Positions 1 through 9,461 are shown, counted from the stretch's first letter. The stretch: 64,000 nt of DNA from Sphingomonas soli NBRC 100801 (GCF_001591025.1 NZ_BCTZ01000007.1:29119-93118), one strand, 5' to 3'. Numbers and translations: made by a program. Notes: a model not told the origin generated them from the sequence alone.

Positions 1-1076
1 AGCGGCGCGCCGTTGAAGCCGTAATTCGGGCGAACGCTGGGATCACCGCCCTGCATGAACGTGCCGCTGAGCAGATTGCCGAACTGGAACGGCACAAGCG
101 CGGTACCCGCTTCATTGAACTGCAGATTGCGGAGCGCAGTCGGCAGCGAATTGGCGCCGGTATTGTTGACCTGCTGACCCAGCGTCGTGCGCACGCCGCC
201 CACGGTCTGCACCACGCTGGCGAGAACACCGCTGGGGTTCATGACGAAATAGACGTCCGGAAGCACCAGCGTCGCCGGCAGGCCGTTCGTGCTGACGCCG
301 CCGATATAGCCCGGGTTCGGAATGTAATTGACTGCACGACGGCAGAATTCGCGCGCAAGACAGCCGCCGATGCCGTAATTCTTCTGGAATTCACCGCCCA
401 CGATGAAGTGGCCGCGATCGTTCGCGAAGGACGAGCCGTAAGCGAGCGAAGCCGACACGCTCTTATTATCGCCCTGCTCGCTGATTCCGGCGCTGAAATT
501 TGCCTTGAGCCCGGTCATCTTGACGTCGAGGATCAGGTTGACGACGCCCGCCACCGCGTCCGCGCCATAGGCGGCAGAGGCACCGCCGGTGACGACTTCG
601 GTCCGCTGGATCAGCGCCGAGGGGATGCCGTTCAGATCGACCGCGCCGTTATCGGTGCTTGGCACGAAGCGGCGGCCGTCGAGCAGCGTCAGCGTGCGGG
701 TGCCGCCAAGGCCGCGAAGATCGACCGAGTTCGCGCCGATCGCGCCGCTCACGCGGAAAAGATTGGATGTCGGCGTGGTCGATGCGCGGAACGACGGGAT
801 CTGGTTGAGCGCTTCCGAAACGGAGGGCAGCGCAAGATTCTCCATGCGCTCGCTGCTGATCTGGTTGACCGGGGTGGGCGAATCGAAGCTGTTGCGCCCG
901 ATGCGCGACCCGGTGACGATGATCTCGCCTCCGCTACCCGCTTCCGGATCCTGCGCGCTGCTGGCTTCTACCGGCTCTGCGGGCGCCGTCTGCGCGATAG
1001 CCGGACTTGCGAACGCCGCGATCGCGAACGCGATGGTCGAGCCACCCCGCGCCAGATACTGGTTGAACTTCTTCAT
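1..1076 (-). CDS. TonB-dependent receptor, N-terminal part (runs off window)
   Basis: Outer-membrane active-transport receptor, powered by TonB. The reading frame stays open from the ATG at 1076 to the window edge, so only about 358 N-terminal residues are visible. A signal peptide (MKKFNQYLARGG... ending ASPAIAQ) is followed by the TonB-box-like segment GEIIVTGSRI and a plug domain with LRGLGGTRTLTLLDGRR and VVTGGASAAYGADAVAGVVNLI, the usual sphingomonad signature. A GGGAGGGGAG ribosome site precedes the ATG. It lies 192 bp downstream of an MFS transporter gene on the same strand, which suggests outer- and inner-membrane uptake of the same compound. The substrate cannot be read from the sequence. 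Confidence 0.93.
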   Translation of the reverse strand, partial: MKKFNQYLARGGSTIAFAIAAFASPAIAQTAPAEPVEASSAQDPEAGSGGEIIVTGSRIGRNSFDSPTPVNQISSERMENLALPSVSEALNQIPSFRASTTPTSNLFRVSGAIGANSVDLRGLGGTRTLTLLDGRRFVPSTDNGAVDLNGIPSALIQRTEVVTGGASAAYGADAVAGVVNLILDVKMTGLKANFSAGISEQGDNKSVSASLAYGSSFANDRGHFIVGGEFQKNYGIGGCLAREFCRRAVNYIPNPGYIGGVSTNGLPATLVLPDVYFVMNPSGVLASVVQTVGGVRTTLGQQVNNTGANSLPTALRNLQFNEAGTALVPFQFGNLLSGTFMQGGDPSVRPNYGFNGAP

Positions 1077-1268
1077 CGCTCCCCTCCCCTTTAGGATGCA
1101 GACCTCCATCATTTGGATTGGTCCTAATTGGCCCGATCTAGGTACCAGCCCGGGCAGGCGTGACGTAGCCGGGTTTTTGCGAATTCGTTGTTGCCGTTAC
1201 GCGAAGGTTGATCGGCGACGCCCCGCGATCGGTGGCCGGGCAGGCACTTGCCGTGCCCGGCCCCGTGC

Positions 1269-2684
1269 TCAGCCCGTGTACAGAGGCCGGCCCGCAGTTT
1301 CCTCGGTTCGCATTCTCCACACGAGCATTGCCCCGAGCGCGCTGAAGCCGAACACCGCCAGCACAATCCCGATCGACGCGCCTTCATTCAGGATGAAGCC
1401 CACGAACAGCGGCATCAGCATGGAGGCCGCGCGACCGACCGAACTTCCATAGCCCAGCGCGAGCGCACGGACGTTGGTGGGGTAGCTCTCTGCGGTGTAG
1501 GGCCAGAGGGCAAAGGTGCCGTAGAACATCGTGACCTGCGCGACGAAGAACAGCGCGAAGATGTGATACGGCTGTGTCGGGGCGAACGTCGCCATGATCA
1601 GCAGAGGCGTTGCAGCGCAGATCAGGCCACCCATTGCCATCGGGCGACGCCCGAACCGATCGATCAACACGCCGCCGAGCACCAGCGCGATCCAGTGGAA
1701 CACGCTCGTCGTGGCCGTGAAGGTGAGCGCCTGCGCGACCGGAATATGGAATACCTTCACATAGATGGACGGCACCCAGGTCGTCATCCCGAAGCTCGTC
1801 GCCATGGTCATGAACCACAGCAAGGTGATCGTGAGCGTCTTGCGCCGGTACGGCGCGGAGAAGAGCGTGAACAGATTTGCGCTGCGGGGCCTGCGTGCCG
1901 CCTCACGGGGAGTCTCCTCGACGAAATCGACCGGCTCCGCGCCCAGCTTGCGCAGCGCGTTGTTCGCCGCATCGAGCTTCCCGCGGCGCATGAGCCAGCG
2001 GGGCGATTCCGGAAGGGTCAGCCAGACCAGCGGGATCAGGATCAGCGGCAACGCGCCCAGCCCGAGCATCCAGCGCCACCCCAGATAGCCGATGACGAAG
2101 GGGCTGGAGATCGAGGCGACGCCATAGCCCGAAAGCGCGAGCGTCTGGAAAATGCCGAAATAGCGGCCACGCGTCCTGGTTGGTGCGATTTCGTTGATGT
2201 AGCTCACGGCAACGGGCAACGCGCCACCGATCATGATCCCCTGGATCAGGCGGAAGATGAGCAAAGTCACATAATCCTGCGCGAAGGCGCATGCGACCGC
2301 CAAGAAGGTCATCCCCACCGCGGCGCAGGTATAGACGGGCAAGCGGCCCAGCCTTTCCGCGATACCGCCCAGCGTGACGGCCCCAAGGAATTGCCCGGCG
2401 TAACAGGCCGAGATCAAAATACCCATGACAAGCGGATTGAGCTGCCACTCGATGGAGAGCGTGGGCATCACATACGCCATCGCGATGCTGTCCCACGAAT
2501 TGAACAGCGTGATGACGCCCAGCAAGATCGGTGCCCACCAATTGTGGCGGAAGGTCTTCAGATTATCCAGGGTCGCGGTGATCACCGCTTCATTGGCGGA
2601 ATCGCTGCTGGCCGCTTCAACAGGCGTCCCATGATGCGCGCCTGCGCTGCCGGACGGACCCGGTGCATCGCCGCTCGAACTCAT
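1269..2684 (-). CDS. MFS transporter (aromatic acid/metabolite:H+ symporter type)
   Basis: Inner-membrane major facilitator of 471 residues. An MFS loop 2-3 motif (GGIAERLGRLP), the signature LTLPESPRWLMRRGK and a second-half repeat DRFGRRPMAMGG are visible, with about 12 hydrophobic segments. The start MSSSGDAPG is preferred over an in-frame codon 39 positions upstream because GGTGGAGGGGAGA lies directly before it. It is paralogous to the transporter at 3188-4555; both share the C-terminal pattern (Y/F)PT(N/H)VR and lie in the same catabolic island. Substrate probably an organic or aromatic acid, by family and context only. Confidence 0.88.
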   Translation of the reverse strand: MSSSGDAPGPSGSAGAHHGTPVEAASSDSANEAVITATLDNLKTFRHNWWAPILLGVITLFNSWDSIAMAYVMPTLSIEWQLNPLVMGILISACYAGQFLGAVTLGGIAERLGRLPVYTCAAVGMTFLAVACAFAQDYVTLLIFRLIQGIMIGGALPVAVSYINEIAPTRTRGRYFGIFQTLALSGYGVASISSPFVIGYLGWRWMLGLGALPLILIPLVWLTLPESPRWLMRRGKLDAANNALRKLGAEPVDFVEETPREAARRPRSANLFTLFSAPYRRKTLTITLLWFMTMATSFGMTTWVPSIYVKVFHIPVAQALTFTATTSVFHWIALVLGGVLIDRFGRRPMAMGGLICAATPLLIMATFAPTQPYHIFALFFVAQVTMFYGTFALWPYTAESYPTNVRALALGYGSSVGRAASMLMPLFVGFILNEGASIGIVLAVFGFSALGAMLVWRMRTEETAGRPLYTG

Positions 2685-3187
2685 TCTCCCCTCCACCTCA
2701 GCTTTTCCAGCCCGTCTAATCACGCGGGGATGGCAAACGAAAATGGGCGGACGGGAGCGGATATGGCCGCTGCGATGCGCCGATCGCGGCGGGCCTGGCA
2801 CCGGGCCAACTAGTCCCTGACCGGCGGACGCGTCCGATCGAATGATTCAAGCGGGATGGGCGCAGCAATTATTGGACAAATTCGATAATTCAGGGAAATT
2901 CCCAGAATAAGCCAGAACATCTCTGCGCGTGATTTTACATGTATTGAGTGCGTCACTGAATTTTGACTTGACACATATTTATGTCTCCGGAAGACAATGC
3001 AGCGCATTTTTCAAATTATTCCGCAAATAACGATCGCATGCGATATTTACTTAGATTTGCGACGCCATATTCGTGCGCGCCGCAAATTCTATGCTTCGCA
3101 ATTTAGCAACGTGAAAAGGGTCAGACGGGACATTGCCCCGCCTGACCCTCCCCCCCGCCTCCCTAGCGGAGGCATCGGCGCAGCGCT
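2685..3187. other. Intergenic region, AT-rich, no gene seen
   Basis: About 500 bp between two minus-strand MFS genes. It should hold the promoter of the 2684 gene and the terminator of the 3188-4555 gene. A perfect 12-bp palindrome ATCGCATGCGAT lies at 3033-3044. CGCAAAT or its complement recurs around it (about 3022, 3054 and 3081), which could be a regulator site. Short ORFs here have no recognisable product. Confidence 0.5.
3114..3148 (-). terminator. Rho-independent terminator of the BVMO-amidohydrolase-MFS operon
   Basis: Read on the minus strand, arms 3137-3148 and 3118-3129 (GGGTCAGGCGGG pairing with CCCGTCTGACCC, one G-T pair) form a strong stem followed by TTTT (AAAA at 3114-3117 on plus). 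It lies 40 bp past the stop of the 3188-4555 gene. Confidence 0.6.
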
Positions 3188-4555
3188 TCAGCCCGCCGTA
3201 TCGAGTTGATCCAGGCTGCGGCGCGCCATTTCCCGGCTGGTGAACACCCAGAGCAGCAGCACGATGAGCGTCGACACCGCGAGCGCCAGGAATACGCCGC
3301 TGACCGATCCGGTGAACGAGAGCACGCCCGCCACCATCAGCGGCGTGAGCGACGAAGCCGCGCGCGCCACGGCACTCGCCAGCCCCAGCGCCGTCGAGCG
3401 GACATGGGTCGGGAACACCTCCGCAGTGTAGGGCCAGAGCAAGGTGAAGCTCGATCCCGACGTGACCCAGCCCAGGCCGATCAGGAAGATCGACAGCATC
3501 GCCCCGTGATTGCCCAGGAACGAAAGCGCGAGCGTGGTGATGAGCGTGGCCGACGCGATCGCGACCCCGGTCGGACGGCGGCCGACGCGATCGAGGATGA
3601 AGGCGAACACGATCGGCGTGCAGCCATAAGCGACTCCGATCCAGGCCGCGATGTTCAGCGACTGGGGCACGGTGAGGCCGAACACGTCCACATAGAGCGT
3701 GGGCGTCCAGGTCGCGAAGGACTTCGACACCAGCGCCGTGCAGAACCACATCAGGCAGGTGAACAAGGTGAGCATCCGGATGCCCGGAGCGAACAGCGCC
3801 GCGAGCGGCGCGCGCGGCGGCTGCGCGGTGGGGCGCAGATCGACGTTTGCGCCGTGGATCGGCCGCGCGCCGAGCTTGACGAGCGCCCGGTTGGTTTCCT
3901 CCAATCGGCCCATGCGCGCCAGCCAGCGCGGCGATTCCGGCAGGGTCAGCAGCACGAACGGCGTCAACAGCGCCGGGAACGCGCCGATGAAGAACATCAT
4001 GCGCCAGCCCAGGGTGGGGATGATGAAGGCGCTGGCGATCGCGCAGAGCGAGAAGCCCGAGATCATCAGGAACTGGAAGGTCGAGAAATAGCGTCCGCGC
4101 GACGCGGTGGGCGCCATCTCGTTGATATAGGAAGCGACGACCGGCGTAGCGCCGCCAAAGCCCACCCCCTGCATGAAGCGCAGCGCCGCAAACCACATCG
4201 GATCATTGACCAGCCCGCAGGCGACCGAAAGCACGCTCATCAGCACGACCGCGATGTTGAACACCGGCATGCGGCCAAAGCGCTCGGCCAGCGGCCCGAA
4301 CAGGAGCGCGCCGAGCATCTGGCCCGCAAAGCCGGCCGAGAAGATCAGCCCGATCTGCCCCGCCGACAGGCCCCATTCCTCGCGCAGCGAAGGCATGACG
4401 AAGCCGGCGACCGTCAGATCCCAGCTATCGCCCATCATCATCAGGCCGAGCGCGATCGGCGTCCAGTAGCGGACCTTCCAGCTCTTCGCCTCATCGAGCC
4501 GTTCGGTGACGGCTTCGGGCAGGCTCTGCTGCTCGCTGGTGGAACCTTCGCTCAT
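3188..4555 (-). CDS. MFS transporter (aromatic acid/metabolite:H+ symporter type)
   Basis: Inner-membrane major facilitator of 455 residues with FGPLAERFGRMP, LTLPESPRWLARMGR and DRVGRRPTG motifs and about 12 hydrophobic segments. The start at MSEGSTSEQQ has GGGGAGGACAGG just upstream. It is the last gene of a probable minus-strand operon after the BVMO (5527-7227) and amidohydrolase (4604-5521), 48 bp downstream of the latter, so it probably imports the substrate or exports a product of that pathway. It resembles the MFS at 1269-2684, implying duplication and divergence within the island. Confidence 0.88.
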   Translation of the reverse strand: MSEGSTSEQQSLPEAVTERLDEAKSWKVRYWTPIALGLMMMGDSWDLTVAGFVMPSLREEWGLSAGQIGLIFSAGFAGQMLGALLFGPLAERFGRMPVFNIAVVLMSVLSVACGLVNDPMWFAALRFMQGVGFGGATPVVASYINEMAPTASRGRYFSTFQFLMISGFSLCAIASAFIIPTLGWRMMFFIGAFPALLTPFVLLTLPESPRWLARMGRLEETNRALVKLGARPIHGANVDLRPTAQPPRAPLAALFAPGIRMLTLFTCLMWFCTALVSKSFATWTPTLYVDVFGLTVPQSLNIAAWIGVAYGCTPIVFAFILDRVGRRPTGVAIASATLITTLALSFLGNHGAMLSIFLIGLGWVTSGSSFTLLWPYTAEVFPTHVRSTALGLASAVARAASSLTPLMVAGVLSFTGSVSGVFLALAVSTLIVLLLWVFTSREMARRSLDQLDTAG

Positions 4556-4603
4556 CCTGTCCTCCCCGGCCCGCGGCCGTTATGTTTATCGTGCCGGCAT
4601 CGC

Positions 4604-5521
4604 CTATCGCCCGGTGCGGGCGTAAAGGCGATGCGCGGTGCCGTGTAGAAACTGCCGCCGCTCAGCGGGAGACAGCAATGCAGCCGATTCGCGCGCGGCC
4701 TGTGTCATCTCGGCATAGGTCTGCAACGTGTTGCCGAAATCGGACCCCCACATCATGCGCTCCGCACCCACCAGATCGGCAAATCGCCGGACGAAGCGGG
4801 CCGCGTCCACCCCCTGCTGCCCGAACAGGCGGTAGTTGATCGACGTCGCCTTGAAGAACACGTTGGGGATGTCGAACAGCGGTCGCAGCGCCGGGGACGG
4901 GCCCTCGCCCGCTTCGTCCATGCCCGGCCAGCCGAGATGATCGAGCCCGAGGATGACATCGGGGAAGCGGCGGGCGAGCGCGGCGATGCGATCGATCGCC
5001 GCGAGCGCGGGGCCCTGGGGCGTGTACATCAGCGCGACCGGCAGCCATTGCTCCGATGCAACCTCCCAGGTGCGGATCGCGGCGTCGGAACAGAGCCAGG
5101 GATAATCCCCCTCCGGCCCCGCGCCGCCGGTCAGCCGCAAGCCGACGATGTTGCGCTCCAGGATGAACTGGCGGAGCTTGCCCGGGGTCGCCGGATCGGC
5201 CGCGTCGAGGATGACGACGGCCGACAGCCGGTCCGGAAAGCGATCCGACGAATCGAGCAGGAAGCTGTTATCGGTCTTGTAGATGCTGCTGTACTGGACG
5301 CCTGCGCCCGCCTCGACGCCCTGCGCGTCCCACTCCGCGAGCAGGCGCTCGGGCGTGATCGGGTTGGTCGCGATGCGGCGGTGCAGCTCCTCCTCAGAGT
5401 GGAAGGAATTGCGCGTGTTCACCGGATACCGCGCGACATCGCCAGTATAGACATGGGCGTGCGCGTCAAAGAGCATGTCGTCCGCGAAGGGCGAAGCCGG
5501 CTGGGATGCGATGGACCGCAT
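4604..5521 (-). CDS. Amidohydrolase family protein (Amidohydro_2 type)
   Basis: Predicted cytoplasmic metal-dependent hydrolase or decarboxylase of 305 residues. The TIM-barrel family is shown by DAHAHVYTG near the N-terminus (HxH metal ligands), GLDHLGWPG (third His) and WGSDFGNT (catalytic Asp) near the C-terminus. Relatives include 2-pyrone-4,6-dicarboxylate lactonase and ACMSD-type decarboxylases. The start MRSIASQPA lies 5 bp past the stop of the upstream BVMO gene, so translation is probably coupled; MLFDAHAH, 15 codons later, is an alternative. Because it follows a BVMO, hydrolysis of a lactone or ester product is a reasonable guess, not shown. Confidence 0.82.
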   Translation of the reverse strand: MRSIASQPASPFADDMLFDAHAHVYTGDVARYPVNTRNSFHSEEELHRRIATNPITPERLLAEWDAQGVEAGAGVQYSSIYKTDNSFLLDSSDRFPDRLSAVVILDAADPATPGKLRQFILERNIVGLRLTGGAGPEGDYPWLCSDAAIRTWEVASEQWLPVALMYTPQGPALAAIDRIAALARRFPDVILGLDHLGWPGMDEAGEGPSPALRPLFDIPNVFFKATSINYRLFGQQGVDAARFVRRFADLVGAERMMWGSDFGNTLQTYAEMTQAARESAALLSPAERRQFLHGTAHRLYARTGR

Positions 5522-5526
5522 CGCGC

Positions 5527-7227
5527 TCAGCGGATCAGCGCCGCGGCGGGCGCGGGCTCGGAATCGGGTTCTGCCCCGCACACGACAAAGCCGCGATAGC
5601 CATCCCGCGTCACATCGTCGCAGATCTCCCTGTAGCGATTGAACCCGCCGACATAGGGCATGAACACCCGCGCCTTTCCGGGCACGTTCGAGCCGGTGTA
5701 CCAGGACTCGGCCAAGGGATAGAGCGTCGCGTCGGCGGTTTCGTTGACATGCTCGACCCAATCGTCCTCCGCCCCCGGCTCGGGCTCGATCAGGCCCAGC
5801 CTCTCGCCGGCCAGCATGCCGATACAGCCCGTGATCCAGTTCACATGCTGCTCGATCGCGCAGACCATGTTCGCCTTCACCGAAGGGCTGCCGGGCCCGG
5901 TGACGATGAAGAAATTGGGAAAGCCGGTGGTCATCAGCCCCAGATAGGTGCGCGGCCCGTTCGCCCATTTCTCCCTGAGCGGCATCGCCTCGCGCCCGCG
6001 AATGTCGATGTCCATGAGCGCCCCGGTGATCGCATCGAAGCCGGTGGCGAAGACGATCGCGTCGAGCGGATATTCCGCACCCTCGGTCCGCAGCCCCGTT
6101 GGGGTCAGCGTCTCGATGGGATCGGACTTCACGTCGACGAGCGTCACGTTCGGCCGGTTATAGGTCTCGTAATAGCCGGTATCGAGGCACAGGCGGCGTG
6201 CGCCGATCGGATAGTCGCGCGGCGTCAGCAGCTCGGCGGTGGCCGGGTCCTTCACCGTCTCGCGAATCTTCCTGCGGACGAAATCGGCGGCGGTATCGTT
6301 GGCCGCCTTGTCGGTCAGCAAATCCTTGTACGAATAGAGGAAGCTGACGCTGCCGCCCTTGCGCCACTTCGCCTCATAGACCGCGTTCCGCACCTCCTCG
6401 CTATCGTCGAGGGCGTTCTTCGTGGGAGCTGCGTGGCCCGCAATGCCGAATGGCGTATCCTGCGCCTGCTCGCGCCAATAGCCGTAGCGGCTTTTGTGCG
6501 CCTGCAGATCCTCCGCCGCGAGCGGATGATTGCGCGCCGGCACCGAGAAATTCGGAGTCCGCTGGAATACGAAAAGCTCGCGCGCCTCCTGGGCGATCAG
6601 CGGAATGATCTGGATCCCCGATGATCCCGTGCCGATCACACCGACGCGAAGGCCGGTGAAATCCACCGGCTCTTCGGGCCACAGCCCGGTATGATACCAT
6701 TTGCCTTCGAAGTCCTTCAGCCCGGCGAAATCGGGCAGACGGGGCAGTGACAGGTTTCCCGTCGCCATGATGCAGAAGCGCGCGGTGCAGGAATTGCCAT
6801 CGCTCGTCTCGACGGCCCAAAGCCCGGCTTCTTCATCCAGGATCGCGGACAGCACCCGCGTGTTCGTCTGGATATCGCGGCGCAGATCGAAGCGATCGGC
6901 GACATGTTGGATATAGCGCAGGATATCGCCCTGCGCCGAATAGCGCTCGGGCCAGTTCCACTCCTGTTGAAGCTCGTCCGAGAAGGAGAAGGAATATTCG
7001 ACGCTGTCGACATCGCAGCGCGCGCCGGGATAGCGATTCCAGAACCAGGTTCCCCCGACATCGCTGCCCGCTTCGAACACGCGCACCCGCAATCCCAGCG
7101 CCCGCAACCGGTGCAACGCGTAAACCCCAGCGAAACCGGCCCCAACGATGACGACATCATAATCGGATGCGGCATGCTCTTGCCCGCCATCGACCTCGCT
7201 ATCCGTCACTTGCTCTCTCTCCATCAT
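5527..7227 (-). CDS. Flavin-containing Baeyer-Villiger monooxygenase (cyclohexanone monooxygenase type)
   Basis: FAD- and NADPH-dependent enzyme of 566 residues that inserts oxygen next to a ketone to give an ester or lactone. VGAGFAGVYALHRL near residue 30 is the FAD Rossmann motif, VGVIGTGSSGIQ the NADPH motif, and FEGKWYHTGLWP matches the type I BVMO fingerprint FxGxxxHxxxWP. The start MMEREQV is preceded by GGGGTG at suitable spacing; upstream in-frame codons lack a ribosome site. First gene of an operon with an amidohydrolase and an MFS transporter, divergent from an SDR gene. The ketone substrate is unknown. Confidence 0.92.
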   Translation of the reverse strand: MMEREQVTDSEVDGGQEHAASDYDVVIVGAGFAGVYALHRLRALGLRVRVFEAGSDVGGTWFWNRYPGARCDVDSVEYSFSFSDELQQEWNWPERYSAQGDILRYIQHVADRFDLRRDIQTNTRVLSAILDEEAGLWAVETSDGNSCTARFCIMATGNLSLPRLPDFAGLKDFEGKWYHTGLWPEEPVDFTGLRVGVIGTGSSGIQIIPLIAQEARELFVFQRTPNFSVPARNHPLAAEDLQAHKSRYGYWREQAQDTPFGIAGHAAPTKNALDDSEEVRNAVYEAKWRKGGSVSFLYSYKDLLTDKAANDTAADFVRRKIRETVKDPATAELLTPRDYPIGARRLCLDTGYYETYNRPNVTLVDVKSDPIETLTPTGLRTEGAEYPLDAIVFATGFDAITGALMDIDIRGREAMPLREKWANGPRTYLGLMTTGFPNFFIVTGPGSPSVKANMVCAIEQHVNWITGCIGMLAGERLGLIEPEPGAEDDWVEHVNETADATLYPLAESWYTGSNVPGKARVFMPYVGGFNRYREICDDVTRDGYRGFVVCGAEPDSEPAPAAALIR

Positions 7228-7808
7228 GATTGGCACCCCGCCGCCCTGCTGCGGCGGTAGAGAAATCCGAATGCCGCCTTGCGAGACCGGCGCACACATG
7301 AGCGCCCCGGCGCGGGCAGCGCCCCGCCCCCGGGCGATGCGAACGGGCACCCCGTATCCGGACCGGGCAAGCCCGCCATGAAATGCGCCGCCCGTCCATG
7401 CACCCTGGCGTCCCGAGGCTCAGAAACGATCATGCGCGCCTGCCAACGCAAAAAACGAATTCGGTTATCGAAATCGGCGGTAATATGGATTCGACATATC
7501 GTAAATATAGATCGATCGTACCAAGCAATGCTGAGCACATCTCAATCGAGTTGGCGGGAAACCTTCCAAAAGCATCTTTGAAAGTATAGTGGCAAATGCA
7601 CAGCTTATTTTCACAGCACACTTATTGTATTTGCAATATGCCCGAACAATATAGTATAGATGTGTAAATTGCTCCCTGCGCAAGCAGCTATTCGTGATTT
7701 AGCAACATCGCGCTGACGCCCTTGTGCTATCAGGCTGCCACGCGGCCGTGATGGCCCCGCGCAGGCCGGACAACCGGCCTCGCTTCGATAAGGCTTGGTG
7801 GAGTGCGC
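7228..7808. other. Divergent intergenic region between BVMO and SDR genes
   Basis: About 580 bp without a convincing gene. The middle (roughly 7440-7700) is AT-rich and should carry two divergent promoters. A possible plus-strand promoter is TTGCAA at 7631-7636 and TATAGA at 7655-7660, 18 bp apart; this is a weak visual match. No regulator gene adjoins it; the nearest is the LysR gene at 9786-10754. Confidence 0.4.
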
Positions 7809-8576
7809 ATGTCCCAAAACGATGTCGTTCTGGTGATCGGCGGTGCGAACGGCATCGGCGCAGCCTGCTGCGAAGTGATGCATGCGCATGGCTGGTCGAT
7901 TCTCGTCGCGGACAAGGACGAGGCAGGAGCCGAGGCCACCGCAGCCAGGCTGGATGGACGATCATTCGCGCTCGACGTGACCGATATCGCCGCGATCGAG
8001 AGCCTGGCGGATCGGATCGATCGCGACATAGGCCGTCTCGCGGCGCTGGTCGTGTCGTCGGGCATCTTCCAGCCCAATGTTCCGGTGGAACAGGCTCCGG
8101 CGGACCTGTTCGACACCATCACCGCCGTGAACCTGCGCGGCACCTATCATGCCAACCGCATATTCGGGGCGCGGATGGCGGCGCAGGGAGGGGGCGCCAT
8201 CGTCAACATGGCCTCGGCAACGGCGCACGCCTCGAGTCCGAACAACATCTACGGGCCGGGCAAGGCCGCGATCATCAACATGACCAAATGCTTCGCCGGA
8301 GAATGGGGCGGCCGCGGAGTGCGCGTGAACAGCGTTTCGCCCGGCATCGTGCTGGTTCCGCGCATCCGCGGACTGAAGGCAAAGGGCGACCGCTATCCCC
8401 CGGACCTGGACGAGCAGATGGCGCTGCGCCGCTGCGTGGAGCCGCGCGAAGTCGCCGAGACTGTCGAGTTCCTCGCATCGTCCCGCGCTTCCGGCATCAC
8501 CGGCACCGACATCGTCGTCGATTGCGGCTGGGCGACCGGCGCACTGTGGAACGCATATCTTGGCGGGCTTCGCTGA
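7809..8576 (+). CDS. SDR family oxidoreductase
   Basis: NAD(P)-dependent short-chain dehydrogenase/reductase of 255 residues. The cofactor motif is GGANGIG near the N-terminus; MASATAH supplies the catalytic Ser and YGPGK the YxxxK pair. NSVSPGIV follows as in classical SDRs. The ATG at 7809 is chosen over the GTG at 7803 because GGTGGAG (7797-7803) sits 5 bp upstream. It begins a two-gene plus-strand unit with a SnoaL-like gene, divergent from the BVMO operon. It may oxidise an alcohol to the ketone used by the BVMOs; this is inferred from context. Confidence 0.9.
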   Translation: MSQNDVVLVIGGANGIGAACCEVMHAHGWSILVADKDEAGAEATAARLDGRSFALDVTDIAAIESLADRIDRDIGRLAALVVSSGIFQPNVPVEQAPADLFDTITAVNLRGTYHANRIFGARMAAQGGGAIVNMASATAHASSPNNIYGPGKAAIINMTKCFAGEWGGRGVRVNSVSPGIVLVPRIRGLKAKGDRYPPDLDEQMALRRCVEPREVAETVEFLASSRASGITGTDIVVDCGWATGALWNAYLGGLR

Positions 8577-8622
8577 CCGGGCAGTTCGCCCGAACGAGAT
8601 TTCAAACAGGGAACCGAACACT

Positions 8623-9099
8623 ATGGACCGGACGGCGCAACTTCTCGCCATTATGGAATTGCAGCGCGGAATCGCCGATTTCTGGCATGACGTGGACACC
8701 GAATGGGGCCGGAAGGCCGCACAATTCTACGCCGAGGACGCCGTCTATGAAGCCGAGCCGCTGAAGCTGGTGGGACGCGAGGCGATCCAGCGCTTCTATA
8801 GCTGGCGCGAAGATCGGGGAGACCGGACGGCCGTGCACGGCGTGCTGAACTTCCGCGCCGATTTCGAGGACGAGCACCATGCCGTCGCGACCTGGTACAT
8901 GTTGCTATATGCCTGTGACGGCACACCGCCCCACCCCGCCGAACCCCCGACGCGGATCAGCCGCGTGACCGAGAATTACCGCTGGGACGCAGGCGAAGAC
9001 CGCTGGCTGTGCACACGCCGCTATGTCGAGAATCTGTTCCGGGGAGGCTCGCAGCTCAACGCGCCCGCAGCGTTGAACAAGGGAGCCGTCCTGCCCTGA
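8623..9099 (+). CDS. SnoaL-like / NTF2-fold protein
   Basis: Small cytoplasmic alpha+beta barrel protein of 158 residues. The pattern FWHDVDTEWGRKAAQFYAED, a central VHGVLNF strand and a C-terminal RRYVENLFRGG place it in the SnoaL/NTF2 superfamily, which includes hydratases, isomerases, cyclases and non-catalytic members. It is clearly paralogous to the protein at 13699-14181 (shared WHDVD, WGR.AA..Y.EDAV, LFRGG). AGGGAA lies 9 bp before the ATG; an upstream in-frame start would overlap the SDR gene. One copy accompanies each BVMO-containing transcription unit, suggesting a step paired with those enzymes. Confidence 0.82.
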   Translation: MDRTAQLLAIMELQRGIADFWHDVDTEWGRKAAQFYAEDAVYEAEPLKLVGREAIQRFYSWREDRGDRTAVHGVLNFRADFEDEHHAVATWYMLLYACDGTPPHPAEPPTRISRVTENYRWDAGEDRWLCTRRYVENLFRGGSQLNAPAALNKGAVLP

Positions 9100-9122
9100 C
9101 CCGAAGAGCCGGGAGCGGCGCT

Positions 9123-9461
9123 TCAGCCGCCGCTCACGGCGTCCAACTGCTGCGTGAGCTGGAGCAGCTTGCGCGCGGCGATCCCCGCATTGGGCCAGGA
9201 CGTATAGAAAGCGAGATGGGTGATCATTTCGCCCAGCTCCTCACGCGTGATGCCGTTTTCAAGCCCGGTCTGCATATGGCCGATCATCTGATCGGGGCGG
9301 TGCATCGCGATCAGCGCCGCGATCGTGATCATCGACCGGTCGCGCTGCGAAAGCCCGCCGCGCTCCCAAAGATCGTCGTAGAGCACCGACTGGGTATATT
9401 GGTTGAAGTCCGGAGCTACCTTGGCGAGCTCCGCGCCCTTCCCGCCATAAGGCCGCATCAT
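9123..9461 (-). CDS. Carboxymuconolactone decarboxylase family protein
   Basis: 112-residue protein of the CMD/AhpD-like all-helical fold. LSQRDRSMITIAALIAM and LENGITREELGEMITHLAFYTSWPNA correspond to the two conserved helices of the gamma-carboxymuconolactone decarboxylase family. The AhpD CxxC pair is absent, so a peroxidase role is unlikely. Its ATG overlaps the stop of the next CMD gene (ATGA). It is closely related to that protein, so the pair probably arose by tandem duplication and may form hetero-oligomers. Last gene of the minus-strand BVMO operon. Confidence 0.85.
   Translation of the reverse strand: MMRPYGGKGAELAKVAPDFNQYTQSVLYDDLWERGGLSQRDRSMITIAALIAMHRPDQMIGHMQTGLENGITREELGEMITHLAFYTSWPNAGIAARKLLQLTQQLDAVSGG

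Noticed and set aside
1234..1262. GGCCGGGCA/TGCCCGGCC hairpin as a terminator after the first MFS gene
   Set aside because: Stem is good but no T-tract follows on the minus strand; evidence too weak.
1248..2813. Long plus-strand open frame (521 codons) opposite the MFS gene
   Set aside because: Rich in Arg, Gln, His and Glu with no domain; it is the antisense shadow of the MFS coding frame in GC-rich DNA.
3206..4648. Long plus-strand open frame opposite the second MFS gene
   Set aside because: Same low-complexity Arg/Glu/Gln composition; mirrors the real minus-strand gene.
9113..9135. GAGCGGCG/CGCCGCTC hairpin between convergent SnoaL and CMD genes
   Set aside because: It overlaps the CMD stop region and lacks T-tracts; could be chance in GC-rich coding DNA.
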